64,000 bases of DNA, from assembly GCA_013407085.1 (NCBI GenBank), contig JACCGJ010002676.1, positions 1 through 64,000 of the forward strand. Direction: 5' to 3'. The DNA is from Atriophallophorus winterbourni. Lineage: Eukaryota > Platyhelminthes > Trematoda > Plagiorchiida > Microphallidae. The position numbers and the translations under genes are program-made. The notes beneath the pieces were generated by a model. The model did no database searches. It was not told the DNA's origin and was given only the letters and a program-made list of their open reading frames with translations. Below, in pieces: positions 34,226 through 47,600 of the stretch (its first letter is position 1; every line of letters starts with the position of its first letter).

Positions 34226-35137
34226 ACTATTTATTTTGATACAGTATCGTGTGACGATCTATGGATTTTTCAAATTTTCACGCAATGTTTGACATGTTTG
34301 ATGTAACGCAACTAGAAATAAAAAAGTATATGTTCTTTAATTTTGAAACCTCGAGACAGAAATTCTGATGAATTTCGTCGCAAGTAAAAATCTAACATTT
34401 TTAAAGGACATTTATATGAATATAACAATAAATTACTTTTTTCGATGATTCTGTGAGAATGTCTCTAAATTAAAGCAAATGAGCAATAAAATCCGCCGAC
34501 CACATATCGAAAAACATTTTCCCTATTACGCATCTAGGGATGGGTTTATATTCAAGCATGATTAATATATTAATTTTGATTAAAATTGGAAGAAGAATAT
34601 CATTTATAAATTAATATATCGTGCATGGGCTTATAATGTGCAGTATCATTTTTGATTTTGCATAGCCGAAAAACAGTTTTATCTTGAACAAGGAGCGCTT
34701 GTATGGGGTGTGGGGTGTGAATGACGGAAAAGCATGCAAATGAATATTTAGTTTTATCTTGAATTCTAAGTTCTGACGCTAATACAAAAACATTATTACA
34801 TAGACATTCATCATAACATTAAATTTTTTTAATGTAATTTAAAAACTCAGTCGAAAAAATGGCAATAATCTACTATGTATACCCAGAGCATTTATATATC
34901 ACATAGTATAATCGAATTTCTGGAGCGTTCCACAAAATAGATTTGCTCAGTTTTAGCATTCTTCATAATTTCAGCTGATAAGGAATTTATATCGAGTTAT
35001 TAAAAATGCAATGATGTTATGTTCACCTATACATGCACAAACTTTAAGAAACAGTATATATGCTAAATATTTCCTAGACCCCAGTGATTAAAATATTTTG
35101 TAATGAAAACTAGAAAAGAAACACTGGTTGTGCAATA
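34226..35137. other. AT-rich, with one small HHR-repeat piece
   Basis: At 34705-34760 GGGGTGTGGGGTGTGAATG and GCATGCAAATGAATATT match the segment just after the ribozyme in the HHR repeat. Otherwise nothing recognised. Confidence 0.45.
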
Positions 35138-35308
35138 ATGGATTTGCCGCCAATTCGTCACTTAAAAACAGATGGACATGAAAAAAGGAAAGCATTGTTA
35201 GTCGAATTGCAAAACAACTGCAATTGCTCAAATCAAGCTGATTGCAAAATTGAATGTAACAATGATGACCATATCGTTCATTACCCTGGCAACCGGACAA
35301 GCGGCTAG
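35138..35308 (+). CDS. Small Cys-containing ORF, 56 residues, unrecognised
   Basis: A 56-codon frame from ATG 35138 to TAG 35308. It is hydrophilic and carries a cluster NNCNCSNQADCKIECNNDDH (four Cys in 13 residues). Hydrophilic residues and a compact Cys cluster are unusual for random AT-rich sequence, but there is no signal peptide, no homology I recognise and no neighbour to support it. It may be part of an exon or chance. Confidence 0.2.
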   Translation: MDLPPIRHLKTDGHEKRKALLVELQNNCNCSNQADCKIECNNDDHIVHYPGNRTSG

Positions 35309-36322
35309 TTCCACCAATTTGTTGATTCACTGCATTTCATGACAGCCTTGTGAATGCATATGAAAAATCAGCATCCTGATACGCACATGATTGTGACAGC
35401 TCGAAATGTACTACTGGAATGCTCGATTGTCACTATACACTCACTGAAGCCTAGGTAACACGAACGCAGATAAGCCATCAGGAAATTCAACTTGGACATA
35501 CAAGTTTGTTAGGTTATCGAAATCCGAAATTTGAGCTGAAGTGATGGGGCACCCGTGCTACATCCATCTGATAAGGGGAAATTCGATGTAATGAAACGAA
35601 ACAAAGCTCAATTTCGATTAACTAAGCTGGTCTTTTCATGACAATACGTAATTTGTCTCTTTTCTATCACGCAACGTTAGTTAAATATTTATCCGATTCT
35701 ACGAAACAGTTTATATGATTATATTACTTTGAGAAAATGGAGTTGAAAAGGTCAAATTGTGCGCACTGCCGCAGTGTATGATTTTAATTTTGTTATTGCC
35801 GTTTTGCCAATCTTGTTGTGTTAGGTGAATAATGAATGATGCAAAAGATATAGTGTCGGGAGCAAACAGAATTTTAACAGCGCTTTAATTATTTCGTTTA
35901 CTGGTTTATACATTCTCTAGTTACATGGATTGAATTCACGAGAAACACTGTTGCAAGGTGCAATATTGGGCTAATCTAGCATTAAATAATTGTAATTGGG
36001 AAATATGAGGAACTGTATATCACTTAAACGAGAATAACTATTAAAAATCCCAATGGTTGCCACAATATATATAGCAGAATAAACCGATAATATCTTTTCA
36101 AAGGAAGCAATCCTGATTGTAACACCATATTCGCCATTCCATGTATTTTCTTGCAACGACTATGAATTTCGGCCCCACAATCGTAACTATTAATCAATAT
36201 TTTGCTATACTTCATGATGAGTGTGATCAAACGATGAAAGCAGGAATCCTTTCATCGATAATTTGAAAATAAAAGCAAAGTTTGCTTTAATAATTTTGGG
36301 GAAAACGTCCTAGTGCATTACT
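35309..36322. other. No recognised feature
   Basis: AT-rich, no supportable gene. Confidence 0.45.
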
Positions 36323-36398
36323 GATCCATCCATCCATCCATCCATCCATCCATCCATCCATCCATCCATCCATCCATCCATCCATCCATCCATCCATC
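36323..36398. repeat. (ATCC)n microsatellite
   Basis: About 18 perfect CATC/ATCC tetranucleotide units without interruption, flanked by unique AT-rich sequence. Confidence 0.95.
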
Positions 36399-39054
36399 TC
36401 TCTTCCATAATTTTGGCTTTAATTCCTGTCGTCATTTTCACACGTGTTTCAAGTTTCGCTATTTATTGCATTATAAATCTCCAATAAAATGTGTTGAGTA
36501 CTTTTATATTTTTCTCACCACATACCCAACAAATAACAATCCTCGGACTGAAAATTTTAGATGGTTAAATCGATGATATGTTGAAATTTCCTTTTATAAT
36601 TCGGAATCAAATTTGCTAGTCCCTAAACCACCTTTTTTCGAAATTCGTTTTTTCCAGGCTCACTTTATTACATAAAACGCGAATGCCTAATGCACCCTAT
36701 CATCTCGTTTATCTGATGTTTTCATCAAGAATTGATAGGCTATCACATTTGGGAGCAGCTGTATTGCACGTGAGTATTCAATGTCTGTCCTTCCATTAAA
36801 CCCGTTTGCGACACCTTTTACCAATGTTAGCCCATAGAACGATTTTATCTGTTTAAGAGTAAAATTACAGACTTGGCAAACGCCTCATAAATTGTATCAC
36901 TTTTGGTAAGATTTATAATATTTACGTTTGGAAACATTTTATCTTTCAAGCGCATTGCATATAATTGTGACAATCCTAGTTAACTTTAAATGAAGAATGA
37001 ATTCGGTTTTAAATTGTAAAGAAAAAAATTTGCAAAATACTACCGGTTAATTTCAAAACGTATGACAATGTAATCGATATCATAGTTGAGAGCAAATTTT
37101 CGACATAATCCTAGCGGCAATTATTGGGAAAAATTCGTTCCTAATGCAGCGTCAAGATTTTGAAGTTTTCATATATCACAAATTTAGTCTTGTGAATTGG
37201 AAAGTTTTCTTGCATAGAAATTGTTAAAGCCGCTTCTGACAAATGTTCAATTTAGACGAATAGAGGTTTATCTAACATTTCCCTGATGAATCTTAAGTTA
37301 CCAGGAAGATGCGAAGCCCCTGTCAGCACTGAACTGTTTGCGGTGAAAAGAAGAGCGCGCGACAAATTGATTATTTTCTTAAGAAGATATGTTTTATCAT
37401 CACAGTGCAAGATTTTATTTCGCATGCATTTTGTACCTAACTAAAATAACCTTGTAGTCTGCAAAGAAACATACCTGACAAAGTCATCCGCGTCGATTGA
37501 CTTACGGCACATTGTATTTCTAGGCTGAAAATTATATGTAAGTTTGATGCAGACTCACCGAGAATGTCAAGTATATGAACTTCACAATCAGTGTATTCTG
37601 GAATTACCTTTCTCAACGGCAAAACCAACTGATTTAGCGTTCGACAGAAACCACAAGTACGTTTAAGTCTGAGTTGATAATGCACTAGCTATAAGATCCA
37701 TTCTCGAGCACACGAACTAGATGAAGAATCCGAACAGCAGAAATCACCAATCTGCGAGAAATCGGGTTTCAGAAAAATTACATGAGAAGTAATCTAGTGA
37801 TAACTTGTGCGACAACAGGAGCAGATGTAACCCTTGCAAGTTATTGAAAGGTGTTCTATGATTGGACGTCGGCCAATTGAAACCAAAGTGCTACACCGTT
37901 AAAAGGAACTAGTTAACATCAAATCGATCGACAAATAAGATCGAAAACATAAACAGAGCGGATGGTCTGAATAGTTTATTGTGGTACAATAATTTCCATA
38001 AAAGCCAAGTATGCTTGTCGCAATTAGTCACATGCGAAATAAACAATCGAGGAATTAACGTTGTTAAACCATGTCAATGCATATTTGTTACTTATATATT
38101 ATTATCAATTGTTAACTCTCGAATTATTCAAGTTGAATTTTGAACCTACTCGTCAGATGCGAATCGTAGCAGTTTGTATCATTAATTGCCAACCACTTTT
38201 CTTAATTTTGTTTTGAAAAGTGATTTGATGAACTTGAAGGATCAACTGATGATCCAAATCAATCTTCTCAATGAGGGGATTCAATTAAAGTTGACTGTTT
38301 GAATCTAAAAAAATTGAGACGAAATACGTGGCACTTCTTTTGTTCTCAATCGCCCGAAGACTGCTTTCAGAATGGAATTTTTAAATATACTCTTTAGGAA
38401 ATCCTATCTTACGTTAATTTATCGCGTTATTTCAATATATTCGAACATTCTTGTAGATTTGAATGCATCTCAAATTAATAATAAATTGATCTTATCTCCG
38501 GTTAATGTGTATAGGCGAATAGAATTTCACAAGTACGACGCTAAATATGGCTTTTGAACACAAATTTCAATCTTTAGAATAAATTAAATAAACTTTAAAA
38601 GCAATTTCGTGATCATCTAAATAGAACTTCGACAACGCAAGAGTTTGCAGCACAGTAAACAGCCGTAATATTCCGATGAATAGGTGAATGAACATTTAAA
38701 AATGTTTAAACTTATCGGTAATCAACAATTGCCTGATAGCCAAGAATATAAGAAATTTCCTTTACAGGTTTTATCGATTTGCCTTTAAGGTAGTGAAGCA
38801 TGCTAGTATTTACTACCAAGTGGTTGGTATATCCTTGCACTGATCACATTCTTTCAATGTAGACTACATATCAAGTTCTAATTTGCCCGTTTTAATTTAA
38901 ACCGAACGAATTTCGACCAACATCACCATCACAGTCGGTCACCTGCTGAGCGAGAAAATTGAGTGCAGATATTCAATATTTTCAATCTGTCAGGATAAGT
39001 TACACTTTTCGCAAAGAAATTCGTGTTCTGTCAAATTTTATCCCGTTACAATCG
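36399..39054. other. AT-rich region; possible small exons near 37.5 kb
   Basis: No gene I can name. On the minus strand at 37556-37450 a GTGAGT donor, a 34-base intron-like piece ending TTTTCAG, a 50-base piece and a GTATGT donor follow one another; see findings. Everything else is featureless. Confidence 0.35.
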
Positions 39055-39890
39055 AAACGTGAAATTCGATCTCGCTGTTTATTTATTTGCTTGAGATTGA
39101 ATTTCATTTGATAATTGGTGATCAGATTTCTTGAATCAGGTTGTAGAATTCTGCTGTTATATGTTTACAGACTGATTATCGAGAAGATTTGATGATTACA
39201 CAATTGAAATCTAGATAGCTATACAAATAACTTTAAAAATTAATCATGTTTCTTGCGTACTGAATATCGCTTGTCTTTGATTGAACTCAAAAGACTTAAA
39301 ATTTCAATTTATTTGGTGTCACAAGTTATTCAATCATCAACCAGACAAAATGTGTGATTGCGCAGTTTTTAAAATTTTGTCAACGACTTAAGAATTGAAA
39401 TAAAAATAGAAATTTGATCTCGCTTTTTATTTATATTCCTTAGATTGAATTTCATTTGAGAATTAGTGTACAGATTGCTTCAATCAGATTTCAGAATTCT
39501 GCTGTTATACGTTAACAGACTGATTATCGGCAAGGTTTGATGATTACAAAATCAAAATCTGGTCAATAAATATAAAAATTAATCATATTTGTTTCGTACT
39601 GAATACCGCTTGTCTTTGATTGAAGTCAGTAGACTTACCATTTACCATTGCAAGAGGGTTCGATCAGAAACGAGCGAAAACTGGACATTCCAAACTCGAA
39701 TACAAATATCTCGAGAAATAGTATTTAAGCAAGATTAAAAGGAATTGCAGTGGTGCTAACCACGGAAATCGATTCTTCAGAACGTGTCTGAAAAAGTGAA
39801 AACAAACACAGACTTCAGTGGATAGCTCAGCTATCTTGATTTAATTGGCGTTACAAGTTATTCAATCGACGACCTAAAAATATAGCTCAG
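39055..39890. repeat. Degenerate tandem duplication, unit about 350 bases
   Basis: 39061-39410 and 39411 onward share GATTGAATTTCATTTGA, AGAATTCTGCTGTTATA, CAGACTGATTATCG, TTTGATGATTACA and CGCTTGTCTTTGATTGAA in the same order. The end segment CACAAGTTATTCAATC at about 39318 recurs only at about 39856, because about 200 bases are inserted in the second unit. Function unknown. Confidence 0.75.
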
Positions 39891-40734
39891 TCAAGGTGCC
39901 CCTTTTCGTCTGAAGTAGTTAGACTTTTCTTCTTGAGCTTAATTGAAATGTAAGTGCTGGCAATATAGGCAACACATTTCATTGAATGAGTCCGGTGCTT
40001 TTAATTTCCAAATTCCAAAAAAAAATTTCTAGGAATTTGTAGCGTCATAAAAGATTGATAATTATCGCACATTTATATCTGTTGGAAGAATTTCGGTGCA
40101 AACCACTCGAAAGCAATATTTAAGCAAACATTATTATTTTAGACACAAGGCGAATAAAATGCCCACACGCTTGATTAAGCCCACATGCATAATTATTCAA
40201 GGAAACATGGCGTCAAATTAAAACCAATGAGCCAAAAATGAAGGCTACTTAATCCTTACAAAATTAAAATTTTGCTATATCTATACTTAAAATTATGCAA
40301 ATTTGTCAAAGAAAACTCTCTCAAGGTTAACCGCGTTTCTGGTCCAAAAGCCTATCAAAGTTATTCGTGTCCAAAATTGAATCACAAAACGCACAGTAAA
40401 TTCAAGCGTTTCAAATATCTTAACCAGCATATTGTTTAAAGGCAGACATTGTAACCAGAAAATATTTTCTCGAGGTCCGTCTTAATCGGTAAATCTATCT
40501 ATTTGTTAGACATTTTCGTGTCAACTATTTAGATTTAAACCCATTGCATCAGTTAGACCGACCAATGCATTACATGGCGTTAATTAAACAGACTTGTTCC
40601 ACGTTTATCATGCTTTCATGCATATTGTAATTTAAATTTCCCTACTCTAAATGCTTACTGATTTACGAATTTCGCAGTTTAACATTTAACCTCTACGTGT
40701 CATACGTTAAAAATAACTTGATTCTCTACTAAAT
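39891..40734. other. No recognised feature
   Basis: AT-rich spacer before a LINE tail. Confidence 0.45.
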
Positions 40735-41375
40735 GCTTTAATGCACGGTAGTGAAACCTGGATCACCAACGCAATACACAAACGGAAGCTGAATGCTTTC
40801 CCTTTACGAATCACCCGTCATATCTTGAACATCTCGTAGATGGACAAAGTGAGTAATGCTGAAGTTCTCTCAAAATCTGGTCTGCAGAGCATGTTCACCC
40901 TACTACAACAGATTCGCTTGCAGTGACTTGGCCACGTCCACAGAATGCAAAATGGTCGTATTTCGAAAGATATATCCTGTGGTAAGTTGAAATCAGGAAC
41001 TGGACCATTGAAAGGACCGCACTTGCGGTTCAAAGACGTATGCAAAAGATATATGAAAGCTCTTGGCATTGACCCCGCGAGTTGGGTGGAAGTTGCTCTT
41101 GACTTCACACATTGGAGGCATTTAGTAAAGCGTCGTCGGCAATCTGGGGAGTAGCAGACACAGCTTTTGACCTCTGAACGCAGATCTCGCCGTCGGTGTG
41201 CAACTGACGCCGTTCGACCGAACAGTGCCTATCGCTGCGATCGCTGCTGGAAAGATTGTTCCTCCCGAATCGGACTGTTTAGTCATGCGAAAAGCTCTGG
41301 AACATAAAAAAACCATGCGATTGTGAATTAGATTCATTGTCGACTTCGACCGAAGGAGGGCAACAACAACAACAG
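40735..41375 (+). pseudogene. LINE 3' end with C-terminal zinc-finger-like motif
   Basis: 5'-truncated. With scattered stops the forward strand reads GSETWITNAIHKRKLNAF, HILNIS, SGLQSMFTLLQQIRLQ, LGHVHRMQNGRISKDI, HLRFKDVCKRYMKALGIDPA and, after 41160, SAYRCDRCWKDCSSRIGLFS-H, a C-x2-C...H type motif usual at the C-terminus of this LINE type. It ends with a CGAAGGAGGGCAACAACAAC tail. The same family as 20.3-21.6 kb. Confidence 0.8.
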
Positions 41376-43027
41376 ATTATCAGAAAAAGCTCCCAAGCTA
41401 ATCGTTACCTGCGTAATTCACATCATCTGCGATATGTCCCGAATATTATTTATGAGATGTGATGCTCATTGCGAGTTATCCATAAAAGATAACTATGCAT
41501 AGGCGTATGTTTAACTGTGTTATAATGCTTGCGTACATAACGAATGGACGACGTTTTTCATCATACAAGTTTTCAAACTTAATGTTTTGAGGCATGAGAA
41601 TTGAATAGCATCTACATTCATCCATGATATGATTCATTTCTATTTTACTGAATAATCGTAAAAAACACTGCTGAAGAAATACTTGTGCTTCTTTATTGTA
41701 CGTTCACATTTTTATATTTTGCAACAGCTTGACATCGATATTCTCAGCCTAAACCTTTTGCAACATGTGGATAATTATAATCCTAATTTAATAGACGTCT
41801 TCCAATTAGTCATGCAAATATGGTGCAATTGTTTGATGGAGAAGAAATGAAAAATATTTCACAAGTGATTCATTTATAATAAATTTCTATTCATATGTAT
41901 TGCGAATGCATCTGGTCCGAGAAATCATTTCTTTAATATTTAAAAACATATCAATAAACAAAAATGTAAATAGAAATTGCACAGTTATTGAGTGGGAGGA
42001 AAATTTGGTTTTATTCATTTATATATATGCAACACTTACTAATGATACATTTCAGAAAATAAAATCAGAAATAGTAAAAATACTTGATTTGCATGACGAA
42101 CTTGTGCGGTACAATATATAGGTTTTTAGACTATCTAGCTGATTGTTCATGTTACAATCATACATCTGTTGAACAATTTCCGAAATACGCCTAACCATAT
42201 TTCTCTCTCTCACCCAGGTGTAAACGGAGGACTGAATGTTTTAGGATAATTAGCTGTGACGGAACTGCATCCTGTCGTTTGACAGATCATGCTCATGGAC
42301 TCGGATATCCGGAATAATAATATTATCCCAAGCAGCCTGAAGTAAAATCAGACGTGAGTGCTTTCAAGACATTCATGGAGACCATTCGTGTACAAATTAG
42401 TAGCATTTTTCGAGGGAATCCCAAATGATGAAAGAAAACGAACAGAATCATCAATACAAGATTTTCCAACAAACTCATCGTAATATTTCCCTACCTAGAA
42501 ACGAGAAGAATCACAATAGAGGCCAATTTATTATCACTGCGAATTAAAAAAACATAAGTGTGATGACGTGTTCAGTTAATAATCTTATATTCTTTTTACA
42601 TAAAAAATAAGATTAGAACAAGAAATATGATGACTCAAATTTCTTACTTCAATGTAAAACGTTAGGTGTTCCATTATTTGTGATCAGATACCGTTGCTTG
42701 ATTAACAACGGTGTGTAAAACCAATATTTCAAATTCTTTACTGAATGAATGTTCAATCAACTTATGTTTGTAGTTACACATTTCAGATATAAATCGATGC
42801 ACCCGGAGATTTTTTTATAAATCGCAAACGGTAATAATTTCCACCACCACGGAATATGCACTCACTAATACAATTTTGACCTGGAAAACAGGAGTTTGAA
42901 ATCCACCATATTAAAAATGGGATGGAGTAATTCACCGATTCCAGCTCGGAAGTACTAGTATATTTTTAAATATAGCTACTATATTATATATTGCTTTTAC
43001 AGATCTAACTGTCCTTTCTGCCAATAG

Positions 43028-43069
<42 letters not shown>

Positions 43070-44104
43070 ATAAGAACGTTAAGGTTGTCCTACTTCGTCA
43101 CGTGTTATATTAAATTAATTGATGATTCCACAATAAATTAGGCCCTTGAAAGAAACTAGAAAATATTGAATAAATATATAAAGCAAGCTTGAACTGTCTG
43201 ATCTGTATTAATAATCCTTTCTTACTGCATAACAATTATCCAGGCAAAACACTCATTGTTACAATTTGCCATTAAAGTTTGAGGTTATTTAATGAAAAAT
43301 TAATCATTGCATAACTTAAATATGTATTTTTGCCAATTTCTAAAGTGCATTCTGTTACGTCGGAACAGATTTCATGCAATAAGCATCCTAATAATTTTTT
43401 TACATTTTTGCCATTTCCAGTCACAGCATGCCCATAATTTTTTCAATCCATTCCTCCATCTGCGTCAGGTTATAATTATTTTTTTGCCTAAAATTGGAGT
43501 GAACTTATTAAATTTTGTTTTTTATAAATAACACATTTTCCATTTCTTTCACCAAGCTTTATTCACTCAACATTTACATTTATCCTGACCTAATTCCATG
43601 TAGCCTCGGTAAATTGCTTTAAAATGTATAATACCTACAGATTGGATGATTCATAGTTGAATTTACGAGGAAAATGAAAAATGAAGTTGAGGTATTACGA
43701 ACAGATCGTATACAACTTGCCAAAAATATCTGGTCTCCTAGTTGTAGACAACGCGATATTTCAAAGTTTTCAAATGGTTTACAATTCACATTTAAAACGT
43801 AAGTTAATTTGATCGACAGAACTTTTCTTTCACCTATGAATGACAGCCCAATAAACCAAAGATTTGACGAGCTGTCAAATAATGGTCTATATTTGTGAAA
43901 AGTGTGAAGCTACAAATAATTTAAATATACTAAACCACACGTTTACTATTTAGAGTGATTCTGGATATCATCTTAATCTCTAACCTGAAAACAAACAGAA
44001 ACCAATCCTTGGCATTAGGTTTTAGTTGACGTGAACAAAACAGTACACTATTTTTCAGCTTTCTTATAGCATACCCCATGGTCGTAACAAAAATACCTGA
44101 ATAA

Positions 44105-44142
<38 letters not shown>

Positions 44143-45604
44143 TGACTATAACACATAATAGCTATTTAGACATACAATTTGACACGTTCATATAAATTCA
44201 AAGGTTTTTTTACGTTTGTTAAGTTAAGCATATTTAGGAATGGTCGTTCAGTCAATTTGGCAATTAATCTCTCTGTTATGATGATAACTTTCTTCTCGAA
44301 AAGCAATCGATACATAGATGTACCAAGTTAATCGAATTAGTCTCAGCCATCTAATGCTGAATAATAAATTATGTTCAAGTCAAAATGAAATTCTTTCGCA
44401 ATCTAACAACATCAGTCATTGGTTTCCCCAATGAAAGATGCAACGGACTCGTGGCGATGAATTTTTTCTATGATGAAATCGATAACTTGAATCGCAGATG
44501 ATTTCTGCTCAGCCGAGTAAAAGAAATTTCTGAAACATAACTTAAGCGGAGCAGACACGTTATAATTTGAACGGGCGAACGAATTTTCGAAACAGAAATT
44601 AATTCATTGGTTTGAGTGGACAATTTAAAAAAATGTGAAGTTACGTCAATGTTATTTGCTGAGTAAAATCCATTTGATTCGAGTTTGCATGAGCATAACT
44701 AGCTGTAAGTGTCAGTATTGTGGTCTGTGATTTAAGGACATATTTTTCAATTACGGTCACTTTATTAGACATTGATGTTAGGGTTTATAATTTCATGGAA
44801 TTATGTTCACTACAACATAACGAATTTTGTTTGACAAATTAGGCTTCAGAACACATAAAACAGCCAAACGTTCGAGACATCAAATAGCTTGAAATGAGCC
44901 CCAATTCAAATTTTAAAATTTTTGGCATTATATTTGATATTTCAGCTAACAATATGAAACTTATAATCTTATATTCGCCACATAAATTTCTCTGATGTAA
45001 AATACCCAATATTTGCAATCCGTTAAGATTGTCTGAAAACTCTTTCCTTATTCATCCACTGAAACTTTCGGTCAAACTTCATGTGGCGCAATCACCGGAA
45101 AGAAGAGCGTGATATTGTTTATTTAAGGCGTCCGTGCCTTATCAATTCTGTTCAACTAGTCAGGGGTTTGCTTGTTTTCTTATCATAAAACTCGATCTCA
45201 TATCTTTGTTGAGCTAAATTTTATTATAAGTACAGAATTCAAATAAATCACTACAAAATCAAGACACTTTTATGAAGTTAAAATATAATTAATTCAATCA
45301 ATACCGAAACACACAAATATATACCAACATCACGGGACAATAATTCCCCCTCGCTAGATAGAACAAATTAATAGTTAACGGAAATGGACCAATAAAATGA
45401 GCTTAAGCCCCAAGGATACAATATGTTTTAGCAGGAAGTCAAAAATTAGAATATATTCGGATGCGTTCAGAAGACCTCTGCGACTAATTCAAAAATTTAA
45501 ATGAAGCGAAATACATATACACTGGACTGTTTTGGCCTTATTGGCAGTGAATGACATATGTTTGTATGGTGTGTTTAATTGATCGAAGAAAACCTAAAGA
45601 AAAA
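41376..45604. other. Long gene-free AT-rich region
   Basis: (TA)n microsatellites at about 43029-43064 and 44109-44138. No domain, exon chain or RNA gene that I can support in 4.2 kb. Confidence 0.5.
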
Positions 45605-47480
45605 ATAAATGGAAGCCGATAACACCATGCTTTATCCTCATCATACACAAGGAGTTGATGACATTTTTGTGGAGTTTCATGAGGTAGCCTACTTTCCTTT
45701 CGGCTGGTACTCCTTCTTCTTCTCAGATGTTAGTCAAGATTGGGTGGAGAAGCTCTACACTGGTCTCGACGCCTGCATTTATTGCTTCTCACGGGATATT
45801 GTCAGGTCATGTAGCCTTGCCGTTCTTGAATTGCTTAATGGCGCTGCGGATCTCTCCCATCGTTGGTGCACATCACCTGATTGTCAGATAACTTTCAGCT
45901 GGCAGAATCTCCAGTGCGTTTGAAAGAGTAACTTCGAAAAGTGTTTGATCCACTTCTTTTTCTGTCCTTCTGCGTCTGCAATCGCTTCTCCATTTCTGTT
46001 CCTCACTGGCCTACTCGGCTTGGAAAACATTCATTATAGATTCTTGTTGTTGGAATTCAGCTCATTGGTGTTGTTCCGAAGCGCTGCTTCTTCTGCTTCT
46101 GTGGCCAGTGTTTCTACGTATTTCCGCTTGTCTGACGCTCGGCTTGACAATTCTATTTGCATCTTTATATTATTTTTGTGCTTGTGCTTCTCTTGTTCTG
46201 CTGTTGTTCATCATTGATACTTTTCTCTTCTTTCTTCTATCTTATGTAGTGCTTCTGCCGAGATTCATTCCTTGTGCGTGTGTGTTTTGGGGCCCGGTAT
46301 TTCTTGATATGTTGAGGTCACCGATTCTTTCACTTTCTACCACTTCTGTTCTAACGTCTCTTTTTCAGGCAAGCCTTCCAGAACTTGGGACTTGTTGAGG
46401 TGATTAAGCTCGAACTCTTCTTCCTTCCTACGGTCTTTCAACATAGCAATGTTGTAGCGCTGTGGTTGGCTATACTCATCTATCCATTTTTATTTCAACT
46501 ACAGCTTCGAATTGGCGATAAGCAGAAGATGGTCAGAGATAACATCAGCTCCTCGTTTGCAGCATAACCATTGAAGAGTGCGTCAAATTTCTTATCGATG
46601 CCTACGTGGTCGATCTGGTTTTCTGTTGACAAATCAGGTGACACCCAGGTCGTCTTTTGTATACTTCTGTGATGAAAAACACTTCCTTTGATTACCAGAT
46701 TGCTTGCGGCTAATTGGCCGATGAATCTCTTCCCGCTGTCGTACATCTCACCCAGCCTTTGCTGCCCCATATTATCCTCATGCCTTTGATAGTCACTGCC
46801 AAAATTGGCGTTGAAGTCACCCATTACAACGACGATGTCCTTCTTTAGTCTGTCTTGTACGTTTGTTGAAATTCTGTTGTAAAATTCCACCTCCTAATCC
46901 TCTTCAATTTTATTCGTCGAGGGGAAGCAGTGGATTATGTCCATTTTGATTCCCTTTTTCGTTGTCATGATCTGTGGTCTGTGCTCATTTCACTCAATGA
47001 GCGCTCTCTGTGCAGACTTGGAAATCATCCGGGCCAGTCATTGAGTATGTGCGGCATTTTCCGGCTCGTGGCCCGAGTACAACAGTAATTCACCCGAAAT
47101 CATTCGCATCTGCCTGGAACCAATCCATCTTGCCGCGCAGATTCATAAGACGGTGACGTTATACTTCCTCATCTCTGCGGCCAGTTGCAGTGTCATTCCA
47201 GTCTCACACATATACGGACATTCCATGTGCTGATTGTAGTGGTGGTTCTGGTGAAGACGACGGCCATCGGCCTGACAGCTACCAGGCTTTCACCATTCGA
47301 CGTCATACACCTTCCGGCTTCGGGGCCATCTTCTCTCCTGTTCGTGTTATCTGTTAGTATTCTTGTTTGCGTTTATGTTACTGGAACGTTTTTTACAAGT
47401 TGTGGTACCTAGCCTCACGCTCAACCCTCCTCCTTTTGCAGCCGAGCTTTAGACCGTCCTCTGTGAAGTTTTCGGTTGAG
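45605..47480 (-). mobile_element. Second RTE-type LINE, truncated
   Basis: Minus strand: a 5' region (47480-46900) similar to that of the 18.5-kb RTE, an endonuclease (46890-46495), and the beginning of the RT. The 3' end is cut at about 45605, where the reading matches the RT N-terminal region only (FKNGKATGPDNIPARAI, GVETSVELLHPILT-like in broken frames). Confidence 0.75.
46495..46890 (-). pseudogene. RTE endonuclease fragment
   Basis: 131 residues with VVVMGDFNANFGSD (catalytic D/N), GKRFIGQLAASNLVIKGSVF, IQKTTWVSPD and NQIDHVGIDKKF. It corresponds to the second half of the endonuclease of the 17-18.4 kb RTE (GSIFQHRNIHKATWTSPDG..ANQIDHLSI). The first half lies upstream in broken frames, and the SDH end is lost after GADV-like NEELMLS. 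Confidence 0.8.
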
Positions 47481-47489
47481 AATACGAAG

Positions 47490-47600
47490 GCTGATATCTC
47501 CACAATCTGGCATCTGGTTGTGCAGCGGATAAAGACTAACGTGCATGATTCGTAGTGTGCGCACGGATTTAGTCAGCACGCTAATTAATAAACAGATGTT
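47490..47600 (+). pseudogene. PLE 3' region fragment (left part)
   Basis: GATATCTCCACAATCTGGC, TGCAGCGGAT-A, CGTGCATGATTCGTAG and AATTAATAAACA match 7906-8030 of the PLE in order. The continuation lies at 51832, beyond the CR1-like element. Confidence 0.55.

Noticed and set aside
36323..36398. Regular short repeats that could suggest a CRISPR-like array
   Set aside because: Perfect tetranucleotide microsatellite without spacers, in a eukaryotic context.
37780..37860. Plus-strand frame reading VITCATTGADVTLASY, suggestive of an enzyme start
   Set aside because: Too short, no further motif and no splice support; probably chance.
46108..46398. Hydrophobic plus-strand frame that looks like membrane segments
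   Set aside because: Antisense of the RTE linker/RT region; hydrophobicity is a strand artefact.
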